From: Bacteroidales bacterium
GTDB lineage: Bacteria; Bacteroidota; Bacteroidia; Bacteroidales; UBA932
Reading direction: 5' to 3'
Assembly: GCA_012522855.1 (NCBI GenBank)
Contig: JAAYJQ010000012.1
Span: forward strand, 1-64,000
DNA: 64,000 nt
Positions 42,900 through 51,186 of the stretch are shown here, piece by piece (the stretch's first letter is position 1; every line of letters begins with the position of its first letter). The notes beneath the pieces are model-generated. The model was not told where the DNA came from and did no database searches. It was given only the letters and a program-made list of their open reading frames with translations. A program made the translations under genes and the position numbers.

Positions 42900-43490
42900 A
42901 TGTTTGAATTGATTTATCCGGTTGAGCCGGCAGCTGTCCTGCCGCGTCCCACAGCCAAAAATCCGGGCCGGCCGCTGGTTCCGATCTCCGAACGGGTTCC
43001 CGTCGTTGAAGAAAACGGTCTGGTGATCGGGCAGGCCTCCCGCGAATCTGTCCACGATGGTTCCAAGCTGCTGCACCCGGTGGTACATCTTCACATCATC
43101 AACCGGGAAGGCTGCCTTTTCCTCCAGAAGCGCTCGCTGAAGAAGGACTTGTTTCCAGGACGCTGGGACACGGCTGTCGGGGGGCATGTAGACTACGGAG
43201 AACTCCTGGAGTCCGCTCTGTACCGGGAGGCTAGGGAAGAATTGGGATTCAAAGACTTCAATCCCGTTCTCCTCCGAACCTATGTCTGGGAGTCCGAAGT
43301 CGAACGCGAATTGGTGAATGTGTTTGCGACGGTCGGGGATTTCTCTCTGCATCCGAGGAACGACGAAGTGACGGAAGGCAGGTACTGGCCGATGGAGGAA
43401 ATCGAGAAGCATATCGGTTCCTCCCTTTTCACTCCCAATTTCGAACAAGAATTCACATCCCTGAAACAAATTTTGCTTGCCTTGCTCTGA
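42900..43490 (+). CDS. Nudix hydrolase
   Basis: The 196-residue protein has a clear Nudix box: GHVDYGELLESALYREAREE, with REAREELGF, near residues 97-119. The N-terminal LHIINREGCLFLQKRSLKKD resembles isopentenyl-diphosphate isomerase-type Nudix proteins. Nudix enzymes hydrolyse nucleoside diphosphate derivatives; the substrate is unknown. It overlaps the next gene by one base, so the two are probably cotranslated. Confidence 0.9.
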   Translation: MFELIYPVEPAAVLPRPTAKNPGRPLVPISERVPVVEENGLVIGQASRESVHDGSKLLHPVVHLHIINREGCLFLQKRSLKKDLFPGRWDTAVGGHVDYGELLESALYREAREELGFKDFNPVLLRTYVWESEVERELVNVFATVGDFSLHPRNDEVTEGRYWPMEEIEKHIGSSLFTPNFEQEFTSLKQILLALL

Positions 43491-45874
43491 TGGATCCTGC
43501 TATTGAAAAATTCGTTAAAGATCAACTTTCGGTCTGGCCGCTGGCTGCCGAGAATTATCGGAACTTGAAACTCGCTCGGACACGAACGCTTATGGTGAGC
43601 GGCTTCGAGGTATCGGTGCAGCACAATCCCTGCCGGGTCGTTTCCTCCGAGGCCGCTACGGATCCGGAGTCCATTCGCGAAAGGCCCTGTCTGCTATGTC
43701 CCGAGAACCGCCCGGCGGAGCAGACGCACTTTGAATTTGACGGAAGAAAAGGAAAGCGCTACCGGGTGACCCTCAATCCCTATCCCGTTTTCCCCTCCCA
43801 TCTTGTCGTCTCCAGCTTCGACCACACGCCTCAGTCGATCCGGCGCCGTTTCCCTGATCTGCTGGATTTTGTGAAGCTCTATTCCGATTTCACGGCATTT
43901 TACAACGGACCTACGGCGGGCGCCTCCATTCCCGACCATATGCATTTCCAGGCCTGCCCGCTGGGTTCTCTTCCCCTGGAACGCGAGGCGGATCGCCTGC
44001 TGGACACTCCGGATGCCCGGGGACTGGAATACCTGACTACGGTCAAGGAGGCGGAACTATTCCATTTCAAAAAGTTTGCGAAGGGAATATTCCTCTTGAG
44101 GGCGCGCACGCCGAAATCTGTCACCAAACTTTTTTATCGGCTGCTGGACTGTGCTTCCCGGAAGGAAGGAGAGGCTGAACCTCGGTTCAATCTGTTCACC
44201 TGGATCCGGAACGGGGAGTACCGCGCTCTGGTCATCTTTCGCGAGAAGCATCGTTCCCGTCATTATTTCCAATCCGGCCCCGATCATCTCGCCATGAGTC
44301 CGGGATGCGTGGATATGGCCGGACTCTTCATTGCCCCCAGAGCGGACGATTTCGCAAAACTGGATAGCCGTCTTCTTGATGACATGATCGCGGAAGTCAC
44401 GATTGATGCGGCGGAGGAAAAATCCATCATCTGGCGTCTGGTCCGGACGCAGCCCAAACTGGAGGTAGGGATCCTCTCCGGCAGCGAAATCGCCTTCGAG
44501 ATTCTCTCCGACGGGGCAGGTCTGCAGCGGGTTTCCTATTCCGGAGGCAAGATTTCCTACAACGGGGCGCTTTACGATGAATTGGTTTTCGAAGCCCAGA
44601 CCCTGTCTACCCTTTTCGCCGAGCCCTCCTTCATTCTTTACGGGGTGACCATCGGCGTGGATTTCCATTGGGAACGGAAAGTGACGCAGAAATTCGCCGG
44701 AACGTTGAAATTCATCGTCGAAGATGGAAAAGTCACAGCCGTGAACGTCATCGGAGTGGAGGACTATCTGCTCAGTGTGATCTCTTCGGAGATGAAGTCT
44801 TCCGCGAAACTCGAATTTCTTAAAGCCCATGCCGTTATATCCCGTTCCTGGGTGATGGCGCAGATCGCGCGCCGGCGTCGGGCTTCCGGTCGTGCCGTAC
44901 AGGAAGCCGAACTGCAGTCCCTGAACAGCGTGCCGGCGCTGGTAACCCGGCTGGATGCTGCCCGGGACGCCAAGACACCGGCGACTCCGGATGGAAGTCC
45001 GGAGATTCCGGAATACATCCGGTGGTTCGACCACGAGGACCACAAACGCTTCGATGTGTGCGCCGACGACCACTGTCAAAGATATCAAGGACTTGCGATG
45101 GTTGCCGGAGATACGGTTCTCCAGGCTGTCGACCAGACCTGGGGTCTGGTGTTGCGTCAGGAAGGCGAAATATGCGATACCCGCTTCTCAAAATGCTGCG
45201 GCGGTGTGATGGAGCGATTCTCGACCTGTTGGGCCGATCAGGACTATCCCTACCTGCAACCGCTTGCGGACACGTCTGCGGAAGGACCGGTACCGGATCT
45301 CACAACAGAAACCGCCGCTCGCTCGTGGATCCTTTCCAAACCCGAATCTTTCTGCAACACGGAAGATGCCGGTACTCTCTCGCAGGTGCTGAATGACTAT
45401 GACCTGGAGACCCGGGACTTTTTCCGCTGGTCCGTTTCCTACGGACGTTCGGAACTCTCCGAGTTGATCCGGAAACGCTCCGGCTTCGATTTCGGAACAA
45501 TCCGGGCCTTGATTCCCGTTGAACGGGGACCTTCCGGACGGCTCAAGCGGCTGGAAGCGGTCGGTACGAAACTGCGCATGGTCATCGGCAAGGAATTAAT
45601 CATCAGACGCTTCTTGTCCGACAGTCATCTGAAGAGTTCCGCCTTCGTCATCACCTATCTGGACAGCGAGGGCAAGGAAGTCGCTGCCGGTTCGGACTGG
45701 ACGCGCGTCGTACTGCAGGGAGCCGGCTGGGGACACGGAGTAGGCCTCTGCCAAATCGGAGCCGCCGTCATGGCGTCCGAAGGCTACGATTTCCGCGCGA
45801 TACTCCGCCATTACTATCCGGGCTCCGAATTGTCGGAACTCCGGCCGGAAACTACAACGGACGGACGACTTTGA
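43490..45874 (+). CDS. DUF4922 (GalT/HIT-like) fused to SpoIID/LytB domain
   Basis: A 794-residue two-part protein. Residues about 1-330 match DUF4922, a HIT/GalT-type fold with a CLLC pair at 67-70 and HMHFQ at 150-154 (the HxHxQ motif of nucleotidyl transferases/phosphorylases). Residues about 400-790 match SpoIID/LytB: GVEDYLLSVISSEMKSSAKL near 417-436 and GWGHGVGLCQIGAAVMASEG from 746. SpoIID enzymes cut denuded glycan strands or boost amidases in sporulating bacteria; Bacteroidota relatives are not sporulation proteins. No signal peptide is seen at the N-terminus, which is puzzling for a wall-acting domain. It ends 22 bases inside the convergent DUF1460 gene. Confidence 0.85.
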   Translation: MDPAIEKFVKDQLSVWPLAAENYRNLKLARTRTLMVSGFEVSVQHNPCRVVSSEAATDPESIRERPCLLCPENRPAEQTHFEFDGRKGKRYRVTLNPYPVFPSHLVVSSFDHTPQSIRRRFPDLLDFVKLYSDFTAFYNGPTAGASIPDHMHFQACPLGSLPLEREADRLLDTPDARGLEYLTTVKEAELFHFKKFAKGIFLLRARTPKSVTKLFYRLLDCASRKEGEAEPRFNLFTWIRNGEYRALVIFREKHRSRHYFQSGPDHLAMSPGCVDMAGLFIAPRADDFAKLDSRLLDDMIAEVTIDAAEEKSIIWRLVRTQPKLEVGILSGSEIAFEILSDGAGLQRVSYSGGKISYNGALYDELVFEAQTLSTLFAEPSFILYGVTIGVDFHWERKVTQKFAGTLKFIVEDGKVTAVNVIGVEDYLLSVISSEMKSSAKLEFLKAHAVISRSWVMAQIARRRRASGRAVQEAELQSLNSVPALVTRLDAARDAKTPATPDGSPEIPEYIRWFDHEDHKRFDVCADDHCQRYQGLAMVAGDTVLQAVDQTWGLVLRQEGEICDTRFSKCCGGVMERFSTCWADQDYPYLQPLADTSAEGPVPDLTTETAARSWILSKPESFCNTEDAGTLSQVLNDYDLETRDFFRWSVSYGRSELSELIRKRSGFDFGTIRALIPVERGPSGRLKRLEAVGTKLRMVIGKELIIRRFLSDSHLKSSAFVITYLDSEGKEVAAGSDWTRVVLQGAGWGHGVGLCQIGAAVMASEGYDFRAILRHYYPGSELSELRPETTTDGRL

Positions 45875-47399
45875 TTCCGGCGAGGTTGTTGCGTTCAAGG
45901 GCGTAGCCGGCGATCGATTGCCTGTCGATGACCACCTTTCCTTCGGATTGCGAAGCGTGGATGAATCCCACCTTGTCCTTGACGTGCGCGATCGCCACGT
46001 GGGCGATGTCCAGCCCGTCCAGATTCGAGACAAAGCAAATGATGTCTCCGTTGCGGATCTTCCCTTCGATCGACCGGATCTTTTCTTTCGGAATATAAGT
46101 CATCGGCTCTCGGTTCAAGCCCTCTTCCGTTTCCCGGATTTTCTGTCGGTTCAGCAGAGACAGAGAGTCCGTCCCCGCCAACTGCCGGTAGCGTTCGGGA
46201 TGGCGGGACATGTAATGAATCGGATGCGGATAGACCTTTCCTCCCAGTTCCAGAGTCATATCCCGAAGGCTCTTTCCCTCCTTCTTTCGGATCCATTCGG
46301 TGGTGTAGTGGATTCGGTTGAAATACTGGTCCGCGTCTCGTTCGTAGTAGCGGCTGCTCCAGACTTCCCGGGCAAGGTCAGCGTAACCCGGATCCCCGCT
46401 TCCGGAATATCGGCTCACGACCGAAGCGAAATTCAGACAAGTCTCGACAAACAGGATGCAATCCGTCCGGCTCAGGTAGACCCGCAACCGCTCTTGCTCC
46501 GGTGATTCCCCGGTTGCCGTATTTTTCGGGAGATCGGGCGCATCCAGCGTCCCCGCGACGTACGGAGTCCCCAACAGTCGCCGCGCGGCAAGCATCATCA
46601 GTTCAGCCTGGGTCAGGCTGTCTCCGGAGAGACGCGCCTCCCGGCTTTCCCGCATCAGTCCGTTGAAGATTTCCCCTGCCAGACGGTAGTCCTGCCCGGT
46701 GGTTACGGACCGGAACCCCTGACCTTCCAGCTCGACGGAAGTCGTGTCAAGTATCGGTTTCAGGTCACGTTCGAAAATGTCTTTGCGCACGATCCGGTAG
46801 TGGGGACGGAAGATCAGGGAATATTCTTCGCTGTGATGGACGGCGGGATTGATGTCCGGCTCCGCGGAGAGCATCCTGGCCAGGGCCGCGCTGTCCGCCT
46901 TGAATTTCCGGTATCGATCCGGGGAATTCTTCGCAAGCCGTTCGCCCATCACCTTTGCCATGCCCTCCCATCTTACCCTCCAGGCTGTCGGAGACAGGGC
47001 TTCCGCCGGGATCACCCCGCCTGCATCCGCTTCCGTGCTCGCCACGAAGGCACGGAGCAGGGTCTCCACGGAAAGAACACCCGTCCTTATCGCATTCAGG
47101 TCCACCCGGTAGAAGTTGCCGAAAGGCCCGGAAGGCTCATAGAAATTGATGCCCGTGATCGAACCGCCCTCTGACCGGAGGCTTTCCAGTTCTTCCAATA
47201 GATAATTCCGGGCCGACTCCACATTCGGTATCATATGGCCGGGGCCGAAAGTATCCTGGTAGACCGCTTTGTAGAGATCCTGCAGCGGAAAGGCCTCGTA
47301 CCGCGCGAAGAAAGCCTCGGGATCACCCGGCTGCGCCGCAAGTCCGGCATGCATCAACAAGATTCCCGATAGCGTCATGATCAACTTCTTGATGTTCAT
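45852..47399 (-). CDS. Secreted DUF1460 amidase-like protein with extra N-terminal domain
   Basis: The 515-residue protein has a signal peptide (cut near GLAAQ). Residues about 26-225 form a separate domain seen as LQDLYKAVYQDTFGPGHMI and FGNFYRVDLNAIRTG, which I recall as a stand-alone Bacteroidota protein. Residues about 250-515 match DUF1460, an NlpC/P60-like N-acetylmuramoyl-L-alanine amidase fold with catalytic Cys314 in RTDCILFVETCLNFA. GDIICFVSNLDGLDIAHVAI near the end supplies the His. It would cut peptidoglycan peptides. Its 3' end overlaps the SpoIID-fusion gene by 23 bases, tail to tail. Confidence 0.82.
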   Translation of the reverse strand: MNIKKLIMTLSGILLMHAGLAAQPGDPEAFFARYEAFPLQDLYKAVYQDTFGPGHMIPNVESARNYLLEELESLRSEGGSITGINFYEPSGPFGNFYRVDLNAIRTGVLSVETLLRAFVASTEADAGGVIPAEALSPTAWRVRWEGMAKVMGERLAKNSPDRYRKFKADSAALARMLSAEPDINPAVHHSEEYSLIFRPHYRIVRKDIFERDLKPILDTTSVELEGQGFRSVTTGQDYRLAGEIFNGLMRESREARLSGDSLTQAELMMLAARRLLGTPYVAGTLDAPDLPKNTATGESPEQERLRVYLSRTDCILFVETCLNFASVVSRYSGSGDPGYADLAREVWSSRYYERDADQYFNRIHYTTEWIRKKEGKSLRDMTLELGGKVYPHPIHYMSRHPERYRQLAGTDSLSLLNRQKIRETEEGLNREPMTYIPKEKIRSIEGKIRNGDIICFVSNLDGLDIAHVAIAHVKDKVGFIHASQSEGKVVIDRQSIAGYALERNNLAGIKVVRPL

Positions 47400-47490
47400 A
47401 TTGTCCGATTGAAGCGTAATGAATGAACAAATATACGTAATAATTACAGCGGGAGAAAGGGCATTGTTTCGCTTTTCTTTCCAATCGGAT

Positions 47491-47498
47491 TATCTTTG
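47491..47498 (+). promoter_or_regulatory. -7 element for menA
   Basis: TATCTTTG matches TAnnTTTG and ends four bases before the menA ATG at 47503, so the mRNA would be leaderless or nearly so. Confidence 0.45.
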
Positions 47499-47502
47499 CA
47501 GT

Positions 47503-48402
47503 ATGCGCAACCTCAAAGACTGGGTCATCGCCACAAGACCGTGGTCGTTTCCCGCCTCGTTCATCCCTGTGCTCGCCATCGGAGCCTTCCTGACGGATTA
47601 CAATTCTCGGAACGGAGGCGGCCCGGTTGACTGGATCCCTCTGCTGCTCGCAGTCGTGATGATGGTCGTCTTCCAGGCTGCCGGTAATCTGATCAGTGAC
47701 TATTATGACCATGTCCGAGGGGTGGATCCGGCGGGCAGTCTCAATCAAGTCAGGGCTATTCAGTCCGGTAAATTCACGCCCCGGGAACTGCTTTTCTATG
47801 GCTACTGTGTCTTGACGGCAGGCGTGTTGATCGGGGTGGTCCTGCTCTTTCTGACAAGTTGGAAACTGATCTGGCTCGGTGCGGCCGCAATTGTATCCAT
47901 TGTTTTTTACATGTGGCTGAAGGCCCATGCCCTCAGCGGCTTGACCATTCTGTTCTGCTTTTCGATCTTGCCGGCGATCGGTGCATCGTATGTCGGGACC
48001 GGAAGCCTGGTTCCCCTCGTCATTCCGGTGAGCCTTCCTTTCGGACTGCTCATCGTCGCCATCCTCCACGCCAACAATACCCGTGACATACGGAGTGACC
48101 GGCAAGCCGGCGTGCTGACCTTCGCCGCCTCGATCGGGGATTGCGCCTCGAAATGGATTTACGCTGCGGAGGTCGCGACTCCGTATGTTCTCGTGCTCGT
48201 TTTCGCTCTGGTCGACTGGATTCCCTGGTGGACCCTGTTGACCTGGCTGACGGTTCCGCTCGCCTGGCCGCTTGTAAAGGCCATGCTCTCGGCCCGGCCT
48301 GAAGATGGCATAGCGATCGCGACAATTGACCAGAAAACCGCCGGACTCCAGCTTGCGTTCGGACTACTCTATACGATTTCCTTCTTTCTCGCGCTTATAT
48401 GA
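47503..48402 (+). CDS. menA: 1,4-dihydroxy-2-naphthoate polyprenyltransferase
   Basis: MenA attaches the isoprenoid tail in menaquinone synthesis at the inner membrane. The 299-residue protein begins MRNLKDWVIATRPWSFPASF, a MenA signature. The prenyl-diphosphate motif is NLISDYYDHVRGVD (NxxxD). The second Asp motif appears as NNTRDIRSDRQAGVLTFA. About nine membrane segments are present. The frame opens at 47419 but the promoter element implies the ATG at 47503. No other men genes are in this window. Confidence 0.93.
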   Translation: MRNLKDWVIATRPWSFPASFIPVLAIGAFLTDYNSRNGGGPVDWIPLLLAVVMMVVFQAAGNLISDYYDHVRGVDPAGSLNQVRAIQSGKFTPRELLFYGYCVLTAGVLIGVVLLFLTSWKLIWLGAAAIVSIVFYMWLKAHALSGLTILFCFSILPAIGASYVGTGSLVPLVIPVSLPFGLLIVAILHANNTRDIRSDRQAGVLTFAASIGDCASKWIYAAEVATPYVLVLVFALVDWIPWWTLLTWLTVPLAWPLVKAMLSARPEDGIAIATIDQKTAGLQLAFGLLYTISFFLALI

Positions 48403-48512
48403 AAAATGTCCTTTTCCGGAACAGCTTTTCCCTTCGGTCTTGCTGCATTCACTCCGGGATCTGATTGCATTTATTGTGTCACCGCCGCGATTGATAGTTT
48501 CCTGAAAATGCT

Positions 48513-48520
48513 TATCTTTA
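48513..48520 (+). promoter_or_regulatory. Likely -7 element for the MurNAc recovery operon
   Basis: TATCTTTA is one base off TAnnTTTG and lies 22 bases upstream of the MFS gene start. The 140-base gap between menA and this gene holds no other recognised feature. Confidence 0.35.
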
Positions 48521-48542
48521 CTCAATCATATTCTGTCCGATC

Positions 48543-49877
48543 ATGGATCACCCAAGCATCAAGACGGGATCGCCCTGGTGGTGGATTCCAACCCTGTACT
48601 TTTTCGAAGGTATTCCTTATTTTCTCGTCAACAACATTTCCGTATTGATGTTCGCGAAGATGGGCGTTCCGAACGGGCAGATGGCCTTGTTCACGAGCCT
48701 GTTGTATCTTCCTTGGACCATCAAGCCGCTTTGGAGCCCTTTCGTCGACATCATCCGGACCAAACGTTGGTGGATCATCACGATGCAGTTGGTCATGACC
48801 ATTGCGTTCATCGTCTTGACCCTGACACTTCCCCATCCTTCCGCTGATCTGATCGCTTCCGGTCAGACACCGATGAGCCTGTTCACCTTTACCCTGATCC
48901 TGTTCGTCATCGCCGCTTTCGCCTCCGCAACCCATGACATTGCGGCGGACGGTTTTTACATGCTTGCGCAGAGCCAGAAAAGTCAGGCCGCCTTTGTCGG
49001 CATCCGCAGCACCTTTTACCGGCTCGCCAACGTGTTCGGAAACGGTGTGATCGTCTTCGTGGCCGGCAAGCTGGAGACCGCAACCGGCGACATCCCGCTT
49101 TCTTGGCAACTCACCCTCGGCGGCACATCCGTAATCCTGACCCTGCTGACGCTGTACCACGCCTTCGCGATTCCGAAGCCGGCTGAGGACGCGCCTCGCC
49201 TGATCGGTGCGGCTTCCGGTGAGATCAGAGGAATATTCCAGGAGTTCGGACGTACATTCGCTACCTATTTCACAAAGCCGGGAATTTGGATCGCCATCCT
49301 GTTCATGCTTCTGTACCGCCTTCCGGAGGCTTTCCTCATCAAGATGTGCACACCCTTTCTGGTGGCTTCGCCTGACAAGGGAGGTCTGGGCATGTCAACG
49401 GCCGAAGTCGGGCTGGCCTACGGAACCATCGGAGTCATCTCTCTCCTGCTCGGCGGCATCATCGGCGGCATCATGGCTTCCAAAATCGGCTTGAAGAAAT
49501 CCCTATGGTGGATGGCCGCGGGCATGACCCTGCCCTGCCTGTCGTTTGTCTATCTGGCGATGGCGCAACCGACGAATTTTGCCTTGATCAGCGCCTGCAT
49601 CGCCATCGAGCAGTTCGGCTACGGATTCGGCTTCACCGCCTATATGCTCTATATGATGTACTTCTCGGAAGGGGAATTCAAGACCGCCCATTACGCCATC
49701 TGTACCGCCTTCATGGCCCTGAGCATGATGATTCCCGGCATGTTCGCCGGCTTTCTGCAAGAATCGGTCGGTTACATCGCCTTTTTCTGGATCGTGATTG
49801 TCTGCTGCGTTGCAACCTTGGTTGTCACTTTCATTGTCGATCGCAAGATCGACCCTGAATACGGCAAGAAAGATTGA
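48543..49877 (+). CDS. MFS transporter, AmpG-like (muropeptide permease candidate)
   Basis: The 444-residue protein has about 12 membrane helices. Its N-terminus WWWIPTLYFFEGIPYFLVNN and FTSLLYLPWTIKPLWSPFVD match the AmpG subgroup of MFS, including the FLxxLP(Y)-type motif. AmpG moves anhydro-MurNAc peptides inward during wall recycling. Relatives have other substrates, so the role is inferred from the next gene, a NamZ-type muramidase 17 bases downstream, and the AmgK/MurU-like genes beyond. Confidence 0.78.
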   Translation: MDHPSIKTGSPWWWIPTLYFFEGIPYFLVNNISVLMFAKMGVPNGQMALFTSLLYLPWTIKPLWSPFVDIIRTKRWWIITMQLVMTIAFIVLTLTLPHPSADLIASGQTPMSLFTFTLILFVIAAFASATHDIAADGFYMLAQSQKSQAAFVGIRSTFYRLANVFGNGVIVFVAGKLETATGDIPLSWQLTLGGTSVILTLLTLYHAFAIPKPAEDAPRLIGAASGEIRGIFQEFGRTFATYFTKPGIWIAILFMLLYRLPEAFLIKMCTPFLVASPDKGGLGMSTAEVGLAYGTIGVISLLLGGIIGGIMASKIGLKKSLWWMAAGMTLPCLSFVYLAMAQPTNFALISACIAIEQFGYGFGFTAYMLYMMYFSEGEFKTAHYAICTAFMALSMMIPGMFAGFLQESVGYIAFFWIVIVCCVATLVVTFIVDRKIDPEYGKKD

Positions 49878-49893
49878 AGATGCTTTTGATGAG

Positions 49894-51165
49894 ATGAACA
49901 TACTGAAAAAAATCGTATTCGGATTGCTTGCGCTGACCCTCTTTTCCGGTTGGATCCCGGCCCGGGACGCAGTTTGTGTCCGGACCGGAATCGAAGTGCT
50001 GGAAGGCAGGGGCTTCGAAGGTCTCGTTGGAAAGCAAGTCGGACTGGTTACCAATCCCAGCGGCGTGGACCGCAACCTGCGATCCGCTGTTGACATCTTG
50101 TTCAGCGCTCCCGACGTCAATTTGGTGAAACTTTTCGCTCCTGAACACGGCGTACGGGGGGACGCCTATGCCGGAGACTATGTCTCGGACACCCTGGATG
50201 CAGCCACGGGCCTTCCGGTCTATTCCATCTATGGCCCCCATCGTAAACCTACTCCGGAGATGCTCGAGGGGCTGGATGTTGTGGTCTATGACATTCAGGA
50301 TGTCGGCACGCGATCCTATACTTTCATCAGTACCCTCGGCTTGGTGATGCGCGCATGCGCGGAACAGGGAATCGAGGTCATGGTTCTCGACCGTCCCAAT
50401 CCGTTGGGCGGAAACAAGGTGGAAGGCTGCCTTGTCGAAGACGGTTTCCATTCCTTCGTCAGTGAGTTCAAAATTCCTTATATCTACGGCCTTACGGTTG
50501 GAGAACTGGCCATTCTTTTGAACGAGGAGGGACTGAACCAGGGAGAGAGAGGGGACGAGCCTGCCTTGAAATGCAAGCTTTCCGTCGTCCCGATGGAAGG
50601 TTGGTACCGTGACATGCTGTTTTACGACACCGGACTTCCGTGGATCCTGCCCTCTCCGAACATTCCGTATCCGCAGTCCGCCATCAACTACCCTTGCTCA
50701 GGCATCTGCGGAGAATTTCAAGGATATTTGAACATCGGCGTCGGCTACACCCTCCCGTTCGAAGTCTTCGCTGCCGAGTGGATCGACGCGGATCTGCTGA
50801 AAGCCCGTCTGGACAGCTACAACCTGCCCGGTGTCGCCTTCAGGACCATCCATTTCAAACCTTTCTCGGGCAGCATGAGCGGCAAGCTTATCCACGGGGT
50901 GCAGTTTTATTTTACCGACTACGAAGCGGCTTCCTGCACGCTGACCCAGTTCTACGTCATGCAGGCAGTGCATGAGCTGTACCCGGAAATAGACCCCTTC
51001 GAGCTGTCTGAGGGACGGAATGCAATGTTCGACATAGTTTGTGGTACGGATTATGTAAGATTACATTTCAAGAAGGCGATGAAGGTGGCGGACATCCTCG
51101 ACTACTGGTCCAAAGATGTTGAAACTTTCCAGAAACTTTCGAAACGGTACTATTTGTACGAGTAA
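49894..51165 (+). CDS. namZ: DUF1343 exo-beta-N-acetylmuramidase NamZ-like
   Basis: From the ATG at 49894 (MNILKKIVFGLLALTLFSG) the 423-residue protein has a signal peptide and a DUF1343 body: VGLVTNPSGVDRNLRSAVD, VKLFAPEHGVRGDAYAG and VVYDIQDVGTRSYTFIST, then MVLDRPNPLGG and LPWILPSPNIPYPQSAIN. This family includes NamZ, shown in Bacillus and Tannerella to release MurNAc from non-reducing ends of glycan chains. The gene symbol is by family analogy. It sits between an AmpG-like permease and a putative MurNAc kinase, which fits release, import and activation of MurNAc. Confidence 0.88.
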   Translation: MNILKKIVFGLLALTLFSGWIPARDAVCVRTGIEVLEGRGFEGLVGKQVGLVTNPSGVDRNLRSAVDILFSAPDVNLVKLFAPEHGVRGDAYAGDYVSDTLDAATGLPVYSIYGPHRKPTPEMLEGLDVVVYDIQDVGTRSYTFISTLGLVMRACAEQGIEVMVLDRPNPLGGNKVEGCLVEDGFHSFVSEFKIPYIYGLTVGELAILLNEEGLNQGERGDEPALKCKLSVVPMEGWYRDMLFYDTGLPWILPSPNIPYPQSAINYPCSGICGEFQGYLNIGVGYTLPFEVFAAEWIDADLLKARLDSYNLPGVAFRTIHFKPFSGSMSGKLIHGVQFYFTDYEAASCTLTQFYVMQAVHELYPEIDPFELSEGRNAMFDIVCGTDYVRLHFKKAMKVADILDYWSKDVETFQKLSKRYYLYE

Positions 51166-51186
51166 CACAACTAAAACCTCAAAGAT

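Noticed and set aside
43490..45874. A sporulation gene because of the SpoIID domain
   Set aside because: Nothing else in the window suggests sporulation and the lineage does not sporulate; SpoIID-like domains are widespread in wall enzymes.
48403..48542. A short open frame in the menA-MFS gap
   Set aside because: The frame at 48406-48648 runs into the MFS gene in another frame and has no ribosome site or conserved features.
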